From assembly GCF_026626635.1 (NCBI RefSeq), contig NZ_JAPNKA010000001.1, forward strand, positions 10,834,501 through 10,898,500: a DNA stretch of 64,000 nt. The letters run 5' to 3'. The notes under the pieces were generated by a model. That model was not told the DNA's origin and did no database searches. It saw only the letters and a program-made list of their open reading frames with translations. The position numbers and the translations under genes are program-made. Numbering within the stretch: the first letter of the stretch is position 1; every line of letters starts with the position of its first letter. This DNA is from Archangium lansingense (GTDB lineage: Bacteria > Myxococcota > Myxococcia > Myxococcales > Myxococcaceae). Below are positions 26,566-32,923 of the stretch, piece by piece.

Positions 26566-27675
26566 GTGACGCAGACATGGAAGAGGGGCCTCATCCTGGC
26601 AGGCGGGTTGTTGACGGCGGGTCTCACCGGTTGTGGACCTGAAGGTGACAGCCTCGAAGGACCGCCCGACACGACCCCCGGCATGGTCCGTGCGGCCCTG
26701 ACGGTGTACGAGCAGGCGGCGGTGGACACAGCCAACGCCTCACCGGACTGCACGTCGCTCGGGGACTTCTACTGGGAGGTGGGGAACGGGACGGCGAAGC
26801 TCTTCGGCTTCTCACGAGGCAGCACCGTGTCGGAGACGACGGTGATGCCGCTCGCCTCGGCGAGCAAGTGGCTCTACGCGAGCGCCTACGTGCAGTCCAA
26901 GGGCTACGCGAACCTCAGCGCAGCCGAGAAGAAGCAGCTCAACTTCACCAGCGGCTACCTCGAGAGCGGCAATACCGTTACCTCCTGTGGAGACGCGGGG
27001 ACGACCGTCTCGGACTGCTACGGCCCGAGCTACAAGGACGTCTCGTACCGCCTCCTCCAGGACGGCAACTTCTATTACGACGGCGGGCACATGCAGAAGC
27101 TCGCCCTGGATGACATGGGGGCCAGGTTGGGCACGGGCCTGGCCAGCGTCATCGACTGGCTCAATGGTCAGCTCGGCACCAGCCTGCCGGAGTCCCATGG
27201 CGCCGTGGCGGTGGCCGGCGGGTTCTGGGGCAGCGCCGAGCACTACCGCGTCTTCCTGCAGAAGCTGCTCACCAACCAGTACGCGATGTCCGTGAGGTTG
27301 AATGCGGACGCCGTGCCCGCATGGCCCGGTGGCCCCGGCGTGGCGTACACCCCCTGGGTGACAGGACAGGCGTACTACGGGCTCGGACACTGGTTGGAGC
27401 GCGAGCTCGTGAGCGGAACCTGGAAGGTGTCGGGCCACTCCTCGCCCGGGGCGTTCGGGTTCTACCCATGGGTGGAGGCAGGAAAGAGCCAGTACATGCT
27501 CCTGGCGCGCTACCGGGCGAACAGTGCCGGCGGCGAAGGCGAGCTGTCTCGCGCCTGCGCGCACGACATCTATAAGGCCTACACTACACACTGGGTGTTC
27601 CACAGCTCTGAGCCCCACGCCCCGAGTCACTTCTCCTCCACACCGGGACAGGTCATGCTCCGCGGCCTTCCATGA
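26566..27675 (+). CDS. Lipoprotein with serine-hydrolase (beta-lactamase-like) features
   Basis: A 369-residue predicted lipoprotein starting at GTG 26566, chosen because GGAGGA lies 7 bases upstream and the signal ends at LTGC (Cys23). VMPLASASKWLYAS contains an SxxK motif (Ser98-Lys101) in the context expected of the penicillin-binding/beta-lactamase fold. WLERELVSGTWKVSGHSSPGAFGFYPWV may hold the third active-site strand. Overall similarity to known class C enzymes is weak, so activity is inference. Its stop overlaps the next ATG (ATGA): coupled with the alpha/beta hydrolase. Confidence 0.7.
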   Translation: MTQTWKRGLILAGGLLTAGLTGCGPEGDSLEGPPDTTPGMVRAALTVYEQAAVDTANASPDCTSLGDFYWEVGNGTAKLFGFSRGSTVSETTVMPLASASKWLYASAYVQSKGYANLSAAEKKQLNFTSGYLESGNTVTSCGDAGTTVSDCYGPSYKDVSYRLLQDGNFYYDGGHMQKLALDDMGARLGTGLASVIDWLNGQLGTSLPESHGAVAVAGGFWGSAEHYRVFLQKLLTNQYAMSVRLNADAVPAWPGGPGVAYTPWVTGQAYYGLGHWLERELVSGTWKVSGHSSPGAFGFYPWVEAGKSQYMLLARYRANSAGGEGELSRACAHDIYKAYTTHWVFHSSEPHAPSHFSSTPGQVMLRGLP

Positions 27676-28664
27676 CCCTGTCCCGCTCCGTTCCCACCCT
27701 GTCGTTGCTCGCCCTCTTCCTGCTCGGCGCCTGCCGCAAGAACGAGCCCGCGAGCCCCGCCCCGGCTCCCACGCCGTCCCCCGCTCCCCAGAGCCAGAAG
27801 ACCGTGGACCCGGTGGCGGAGGCGCGCAGAGCCTTCCAGACGCAGCTCAAGGACGCACCCACCGACCATGAGCCGGCCCCGCCGCCGCCGCCAGGGGTGT
27901 TCGAGAAGGTGATGTATCCCGCGCCGCTCGGGAACAACGTGGCCTACGTCACCCCGGTTCGCGAGGGGCCCCGACGGTCGGCCGTGCTGTGGATTCAGGG
28001 CGGCTTCAACTGGGGCATCGACGCGAGCGCCTGGGAGGCAAGGCCTCGCAGCAACGACCAGAGTGCTCGTGCGTTCCGCGAGGCGGGGTTGGTGATGATG
28101 ATGCCCGCGCTGCGCGGCTGCAGCGGGAATCCCGGCTCCCGCGAGTACTTCCTCGGCGAGGTGGACGACGTGCTCGCCGCGCTCGAGTTCCTGGCGCGCC
28201 GCCCCGACGTGGACCCCGAGCGCATCTACCTCGGGGGCCACAGCACCGGTGGGACGATGGCCCTGCTCGCCGCGGCCAGCGGGCCCCGCGTGCGAGGTGT
28301 CTTCGCCTTCGGTCCCGTCGCTGTCTCCTACTATGGGGAGACGGGCACCGCGCTGGATCGCGCCGAAGGCAAGGAGCTGGCAATACGCAGCCCGGTGGTC
28401 TTCATGGAGTACATCCGCGTGCCGACGCTGATCCTCGAGGGGGAGAAGGGCAACACCTTCGCTTTCGATGAGCTGCGCGAGGCTTCAAAGGACGCGCCCG
28501 TGCGATTCGTCGCTGTGCCAGGAGGCACGCACTTCAACATCCTGGCACCGCTCACCGAGCTGCTGGCCCAGCGCATCGCCCGAAACAATCCGGCCGAGCC
28601 GCCCACGAGCCTGTCCGAGCAGGACGCGGTCCGAGCGATGCGGGCTGAGGCCACCGCACACTGA
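27672..28664 (+). CDS. Alpha/beta-hydrolase lipoprotein
   Basis: A 330-residue predicted lipoprotein: LSLLALFLLGAC (Cys21), then a Pro/Ala linker. The hydrolase domain shows AVLWIQGGFNWG (oxyanion region), PALRGCSGNPGS and the nucleophile elbow GGHSTGGT, followed by late Asp/His candidates (VPTLILEGEKG; VPGGTHFNIL). It is like S9/dienelactone-hydrolase-type esterases or peptidases. The ATG overlaps the stop of the upstream serine-hydrolase-like gene by 4 bases. The pair may act on the same envelope or extracellular substrate. Confidence 0.82.
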   Translation: MTLSRSVPTLSLLALFLLGACRKNEPASPAPAPTPSPAPQSQKTVDPVAEARRAFQTQLKDAPTDHEPAPPPPPGVFEKVMYPAPLGNNVAYVTPVREGPRRSAVLWIQGGFNWGIDASAWEARPRSNDQSARAFREAGLVMMMPALRGCSGNPGSREYFLGEVDDVLAALEFLARRPDVDPERIYLGGHSTGGTMALLAAASGPRVRGVFAFGPVAVSYYGETGTALDRAEGKELAIRSPVVFMEYIRVPTLILEGEKGNTFAFDELREASKDAPVRFVAVPGGTHFNILAPLTELLAQRIARNNPAEPPTSLSEQDAVRAMRAEATAH

Positions 28665-28683
28665 GGCCCGCCGCCCCATCGGC

Positions 28684-29979
28684 TCACAGCCGCACGAGCA
28701 GCTCGCGGAGGATGGAGAAGCCCTGGCGGAAGTCCTCCAGCCGGGCCTGCTCGTTGGGCGCGTGGTAGTACGCCATCTCCCCGAAACCGGTGATTTGCAC
28801 GTCGCAGCCCTGGCGTTGCAGGTCCCTCACCAGTGGCAGCGAGCCGGTGAGCGAGAAAGGCGTGGGCGCCACGCCGCGAACCGCCTGCATCGCCTCCTTC
28901 AACGCCTGGAGGCCCGGCGAGTCCAGCCGACAGGCAATGCCTTCCATGCCGCCACCCTGGAAGCGGAACTCGAGCGAGCCGCGTTTCCCCGCCGCCGTGC
29001 GGGTGCGGGGGAAGCCGGGGATGACCTCATCGCGCTCGAGGCGGGCGTCCAGCTCGCGCATGAAGTCCGTCACCGCCTTGCGCACCTCACTCATGTCGTA
29101 GAAGGGCGTGAGGCGGAGATCTCCGCGCAGGGTGACGTCGGCGGGAATCTTCGACTCCTTGGTGTTGGAGCCCTCCACCACGGTGGCCTTGAGGCTGGAC
29201 GAGGACAGGAAGCCCCAGGTCTTCTCGTCCTGCGTGGGGGGAAAGCGCGCGTGGAACCAGCGGGCCAGCTCCAGCGACGCGGCCATGCCCAGCTCCAGCG
29301 CGTTGACGCAGTTCTGCGGCATCCCCGAGTGCCCGCCCACTCCCGTCACCTTCAGCTCCCACAGCGAGATGCCGCCCGTGCCCAACGTGGGGCCGAAGTT
29401 GGCACTGTCCAGCCAATACACCGGCTGGCCCGCCAGGTCCTTCAGCCGCCCCTGCTCGGCCACGTAGGTCAGGCCCAGGCCCGGCAGGTCCGAGGACTCC
29501 TCATTGGAGATGAGCACCACCTTCAAGGTCCGGCGCGGGCGCACACCGCGCTCGGCGAGCTGCGCCAGCAGGTCCGTCAGCACCGCCACGTGGCCCAGGC
29601 AGTCGGTGACACCACGCCCGTAGAGGACACCTCCGGGCCCCTCCCACAGCGCGAAGGGATTGCGCTCCCAGCCCTCCCCCTTCTCGTCCGCGGGGACGAC
29701 ATCGAAGTGCGCGCCCACGAAGCCGAGCGCCCCCTCGCCCGTGCCCTTCACGGTGAGCACCAGACTGGGCCGCGACTCCTTGCCCGAGGCCGCCAGCGAT
29801 TCGGCCTGGATGAAGCCACTCTGGATGTGCGGTGCGAGCGTCTCCAGCACCACCTGCGCGGCGAGCCGCTCCTCGGGCACCAGCCCCGCGCTCGGGTTGT
29901 TCTGCAGCTTCGGCGTCATGGCGATGAGACGCCGGAGCACTTCCAGGAACCGGTCTTCACGGAGCGAGAGCGCGTGCAT
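28684..29979 (-). CDS. M20 family metallopeptidase (ArgE/DapE-like)
   Basis: A 431-residue M20 hydrolase of cytoplasmic type. GFVGAHFDVVPAD, LYGRGVTDCLGHVAVLTDLL and ISNEESSDLPG carry the di-zinc ligands and catalytic Asp/Glu, with Cys-Leu where many members have Asp/Met-Lys after the bridging Asp. WELKVTGVGGHSGMPQNCVNALE begins the dimerisation domain; AYYHAPNEQ near the end supplies the last His. Likely a deacylase or dipeptidase; substrate unknown. Convergent with the hydrolase lipoprotein, 19 bases apart. Confidence 0.9.
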   Translation of the reverse strand: MHALSLREDRFLEVLRRLIAMTPKLQNNPSAGLVPEERLAAQVVLETLAPHIQSGFIQAESLAASGKESRPSLVLTVKGTGEGALGFVGAHFDVVPADEKGEGWERNPFALWEGPGGVLYGRGVTDCLGHVAVLTDLLAQLAERGVRPRRTLKVVLISNEESSDLPGLGLTYVAEQGRLKDLAGQPVYWLDSANFGPTLGTGGISLWELKVTGVGGHSGMPQNCVNALELGMAASLELARWFHARFPPTQDEKTWGFLSSSSLKATVVEGSNTKESKIPADVTLRGDLRLTPFYDMSEVRKAVTDFMRELDARLERDEVIPGFPRTRTAAGKRGSLEFRFQGGGMEGIACRLDSPGLQALKEAMQAVRGVAPTPFSLTGSLPLVRDLQRQGCDVQITGFGEMAYYHAPNEQARLEDFRQGFSILRELLVRL

Positions 29980-30012
29980 GGGCGCGGATTGGAACCCAGG
30001 CCCGCAGCGAAG

Positions 30013-30039
30013 TCACTCTTCCAACTCGGCCTGGAGCAG
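30013..30039 (-). repeat. C-terminal gene-end repeat, copy 1 (remnant)
   Basis: A 27-base segment similar to the 3' end of the gene at 30769-32007 (TCACTCTTCC then CTCGGCCTGGAGCAG). Read on the minus strand it encodes LLQAELEE then a stop, against LLQVELGE in the intact gene. No gene body precedes it, so it looks like a leftover 3' end in the 241-base gap between the M20 peptidase and the Cys-rich lipoprotein. Confidence 0.5.
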
Positions 30040-30220
30040 TCGACCACGACCAGCGTGCCTTTGAAGGCTGTGCGCAGCGACGATGGAAGTGTTTGATTCC
30101 ATTTACTTTTGCGCACCAGGGGGCGGACACCGAATCGGTCTTGCCGGGCAGCCCGCGTATTGTCTGCATCATTTTCGGTCTCGTCGGCTCATCTCCATGA
30201 GCCCGAACAAGGAGTCGCAC

Positions 30221-30607
30221 ATGAAGAGCCAATGGCTGAGCGCGGCATTCGTTGCGGTTGCACTGGCGGTGAGCGCCTGTGGCGGTGCGGAAGAGACCCT
30301 GGAGCCGGCGCAGGTGTCGGAGCCGGGCAGCCACGAGTCACGGGATGGTGACGTCGAAGAAATGCTTCTGCCGTGTGATGAAGAAGGCCAGTGCCCGACG
30401 GGCTACTACTGCGACCCGGGCTGGGTCTGCCGTCGCGGAGTGGGTGCCGCCCTGTCAGGAGCTCCGGTTTCGAGCATGTCGGGAGGGACCTGCCAGGAGA
30501 ACTGCTCCATGGATTGTTACGAGCGCTACCCGAATGATTCGAACATGTGGAGCCTCTGCACCTACTCTTGCATCAGCTTCGAGTGTGGTGGCGGCCCTTT
30601 CCCCTGA
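30221..30607 (+). CDS. Small Cys-rich lipoprotein
   Basis: A 128-residue predicted lipoprotein (VALAVSAC, Cys20 region). The mature part has an acidic linker, then CDEEGQCPTGYYCDPGWVC and, near the end, CQENCSMDCYERY and CTYSCISFEC: about eleven Cys, implying a disulfide-bonded surface domain. No function recognised. The start at 30221 has AAGGAG 6 bases upstream; the longer open frame has no signal peptide. The ~240 bases before it are AT-richer than the surroundings and may hold its promoter. Confidence 0.75.
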   Translation: MKSQWLSAAFVAVALAVSACGGAEETLEPAQVSEPGSHESRDGDVEEMLLPCDEEGQCPTGYYCDPGWVCRRGVGAALSGAPVSSMSGGTCQENCSMDCYERYPNDSNMWSLCTYSCISFECGGGPFP

Positions 30608-30768
30608 CCATGGCTCAACCGATGCAACCCGGCCGGAGTGCGGGATTCCGCACTCACCGCGACGAGTTCCGCGCACGCGTTGCGCGCTTCCTGGGCGCCC
30701 ACGCGCCTGCGGCCTCATAACCATCCCCGCCGCTCGCCTCGATGACGGGCAGAGGCCCCTATCGCGCG

Positions 30769-30795
30769 TCACTCTCCCAGCTCGACCTGGAGCAG
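30769..30795 (-). repeat. C-terminal gene-end repeat, copy 2 (intact gene)
   Basis: The 3' end of the propeller lipoprotein gene, encoding LLQVELGE and stop on the minus strand. It matches the remnant copies at 30013-30039 and 32777-32803. With the copy at 32777 the similarity extends further, through CAGAGG-CCC and CGCGCG upstream on the + strand. Confidence 0.55.
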
Positions 30796-32007
30796 CACGG
30801 TCTCGTCGAGCTGCTCCGGGGGCAGGAGCTCACCCTGAGGACCCCGCCTGCGAAGCTGGCTGTTGGCGATGTAGACGAAGGTATTGCCCACCACCGTGCC
30901 CGTGGTGGGGATGTCGAACAGCGGGTTGCCGGATTCGAGGATCTCCGCGCGCTCCACACGGGTGGGGTCTGCGCCGAAATGGAAGCGGACAATACGCCCC
31001 CGTCCGAAGCCGTTCTGTATGCCAATCAAGCTGCCTCGGTAGGCAGACAGTCCATCGAGGCCCGCCAGCAGCACGCCCGGCGGCGCCTGCACGGGGGTGT
31101 GCTGCCCCGTCGAAGTATCCACCGAAGCGATGCCGTGGGCGTGCGCCACGTAGAGCCGAGCCCCATCCTCCGACAGGGCGATGCCATTGGGATAGGGCAG
31201 CGTCCCCTCGGGCATGAGCAGGGCGAGTGCCTCTGTTCCCGTGCGTAGGACGCTCACCGTGCCCCGCTCGCTGTTGGTCACGAAGACATCTCCCGAGGCG
31301 CTCAGCGCGATGTCATTGAGCAGGTTCGCACGGGGTTGGTTGCCCAGGGGGAATTTGCGAAGCAGCACGCCGGAGCGCAGATCGTACTGGAAGAGTCCGG
31401 AGTGTCCCCGCTCCTCTGGCCTCGCGTTCTCCATGCCCCTGCTGGCGTAGCTGGCCACCCAGAGGTGGCGACGCGCAGCATCCACCTTCATGCCGAGCAC
31501 GCCCAAGAGGCCGTCCTGCCCCGAGGCCGTGAAGTCACGCAGCTGGCCATTCCGGGCCATGGCGACCACCTTGCGCTTGCGGATGCTGCTCACGAAGAAG
31601 GTGTCAGTGACTGCATCGTAGGTGATGCCTTCAGGGGTGAGAGCCTTCTCGGAGAGGGTGAAGGCGGGGCGGCTGCGGGCCACGTGCGGCTGGAGGCCAG
31701 CGAGCCGCGCCGCGACCGCGCGGTACTCCGGCGTCTGCGCGAGCGCACCGAAGTGAGGATCTCCAAGCGCGAAGCTCCAACGCAGCGACTCGAGCCGCTC
31801 CAGCCACCGGAGCGCCTGCTCCTTCTCCCCCAACACGGCGTAGCGCGCGGCCAGCTCGTACGTGGCCAGACCATCGTCAGGAGCTGCCCGGAGCCTCTGC
31901 AGGAGCTTTTCGACCTCGAGATCGGGGGACTGGGGGATGGGCGGAGCCGCCCGACAGCCCGTGAGGAGAAGCAGGAGGAGCGCGACGCGGAAGAGAGGGG
32001 TTGGCAT
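30769..32007 (-). CDS. Lipoprotein with beta-propeller (SMP-30/NHL-like) domain
   Basis: A 412-residue predicted lipoprotein (LLLLLLTGC, Cys18). Residues ~30-85 form a short TPR-like helical unit (ATYELAARYAVLGEKEQALRW). From ~115 on there are propeller-like repeats: GITYDAVTDTFFVSS, GLLGVLGMKVDAARRHLWVAS, LNDIALSASGDVFVTNSE, YPNGIALSEDGARLYVAH. This resembles gluconolactonase/strictosidine-synthase-type six-blade propellers. Substrate unknown. Its last codons (LLQVELGE) recur as two remnants at 30013 and 32777. Confidence 0.8.
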   Translation of the reverse strand: MPTPLFRVALLLLLLTGCRAAPPIPQSPDLEVEKLLQRLRAAPDDGLATYELAARYAVLGEKEQALRWLERLESLRWSFALGDPHFGALAQTPEYRAVAARLAGLQPHVARSRPAFTLSEKALTPEGITYDAVTDTFFVSSIRKRKVVAMARNGQLRDFTASGQDGLLGVLGMKVDAARRHLWVASYASRGMENARPEERGHSGLFQYDLRSGVLLRKFPLGNQPRANLLNDIALSASGDVFVTNSERGTVSVLRTGTEALALLMPEGTLPYPNGIALSEDGARLYVAHAHGIASVDTSTGQHTPVQAPPGVLLAGLDGLSAYRGSLIGIQNGFGRGRIVRFHFGADPTRVERAEILESGNPLFDIPTTGTVVGNTFVYIANSQLRRRGPQGELLPPEQLDETVLLQVELGE

Positions 32008-32067
32008 GGGACGTAAGAGGCGGGAAGCTCAAACGAGGGCTTTTACTTCTTGGGAGCCGCTGGCGGG

Positions 32068-32670
32068 TTACCCCTCGCATTCGCAGGCCACGGGGATGCC
32101 GCAGATATCAAGGGTCTTTCCCAATTCCAACGAGCGGAAGACGTGATGTGATTGCTCTCCAGTGATTGCAACCCCTCTCACCTCACAGCGTCCGTACTCA
32201 GGAGGATCTACCGATGTGGCGGTTTCACAGCCCCCATTTTCGAAATCGATGAGTTTGGGGCCCAGCTGGCTCTTCGTGGGATCGGGTGATTGCCTCTCGA
32301 GGCGCGTGCGCTCTTGAGAGGTGTAGAGCCTGCCCTCCTCATAAGGCCAGTGCTCCGCCCGTTCCGGCTCGCAGGAATGAGCGGGGAGGGTCTGGTTGCA
32401 ATCGCACGAGACCTCCTGGGCGCAGATGGATTCACGCTGGCCGCAGCGCAGGGTGTGGAACGCGTACATGAAGTCCGCGGACTCCTTGGCCATCCGCGTC
32501 TCGAAAACCCTGCACAGCCCGGGTCGGACAGCAACGACCCGGACATCGCAGGAGAAATATTGCTCCAACTCGGAACGAGCGTTCTCCGTCCGCGCCGAAG
32601 GGCTCTTGCCAGAGCACGCCACCAGCAGCCCCAGGATTACCCCATTGCCAATGACGAAACTCGCTCTCAT
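32068..32670 (-). CDS. Lipoprotein of unknown function
   Basis: A 200-residue predicted lipoprotein (GVILGLLVAC, Cys19). The mature part contains paired Cys motifs (FSCDVRVVAVRPGLC; CAQEVSCDCNQTLPAHSC; CGIPVACECEG) suggesting several disulfides. Two segments look alike (CDVRVVAVRPGLCRVFE... and CEVRGVAITG...HHVFRSLE, each ending in a C.C pair), so it may be an internal duplication. The start at 32670 places the signal peptide at the N-terminus; the upstream extension runs into a tRNA-like remnant. Function unknown. Confidence 0.7.
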   Translation of the reverse strand: MRASFVIGNGVILGLLVACSGKSPSARTENARSELEQYFSCDVRVVAVRPGLCRVFETRMAKESADFMYAFHTLRCGQRESICAQEVSCDCNQTLPAHSCEPERAEHWPYEEGRLYTSQERTRLERQSPDPTKSQLGPKLIDFENGGCETATSVDPPEYGRCEVRGVAITGEQSHHVFRSLELGKTLDICGIPVACECEG

Positions 32671-32776
32671 TTTGCGCGCTCGATGTAAACAATTGTCATG
32701 GCAACTTCCCAGTAGAGCTTCATTGGTGCACTCCTGGGAAATGCTCGCTCTGTTCCAGAGGTCCCCGCTCCGCGCG

Positions 32777-32803
32777 TCACTCTTCCGGCTCGACCTGGAG
32801 CAG
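32777..32803 (-). repeat. C-terminal gene-end repeat, copy 3 (remnant)
   Basis: Minus strand reads LLQVEPEE then stop, closely matching the end of the propeller lipoprotein gene 2 kb away (direct repeat). No gene body precedes it. Probably the last codons of a lost paralogue, abutting a tRNA-like remnant. Confidence 0.55.
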
Positions 32804-32804
32804 T

Positions 32805-32830
32805 GAGGGCGGCAGGAATTGAACCCACGT
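32805..32830 (-). other. tRNA/tmRNA-like T-arm remnant
   Basis: On the minus strand GGACGTGGGTTCAATTCC followed by TGCCGCC forms a T-arm: GTGGG, a canonical 7-base loop TTCAATT, and CCTGC with two wobble pairs. This resembles the 3' end of tmRNA (GGACGCGGGTTC...CCGCC) or a tRNA. No anticodon arm or D-arm precedes it, and no CCA follows. It is therefore a fragment, possibly left by an integration event. Confidence 0.4.
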
Positions 32831-32835
32831 CCTTC

Positions 32836-32874
32836 CGATACCCTCACCCTGTCCCTCTCCCGAAGGGAGAGGGG
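32836..32874 (+). repeat. Palindromic dispersed repeat, copy 2, intergenic
   Basis: A 39-base element, 35/39 identical to 16335-16373. GTCCCTCTCCC and GGGAGAGGGG form the inverted halves. It lies 6 bases after the tRNA-like remnant and 49 bases before the end of the VWA gene. Confidence 0.85.
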
Positions 32875-32923
32875 TGATTCTTCTGGGTTGGTTCCTGATG
32901 AGGGGTGCTTCAGGCGTGATTCT

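Noticed and set aside
29980-30003. tRNA-like GGATTGGAACCC near the M20 start
   Set aside because: Only a short match to the T-arm consensus with a mismatch in the invariant loop; no stem pairing found.
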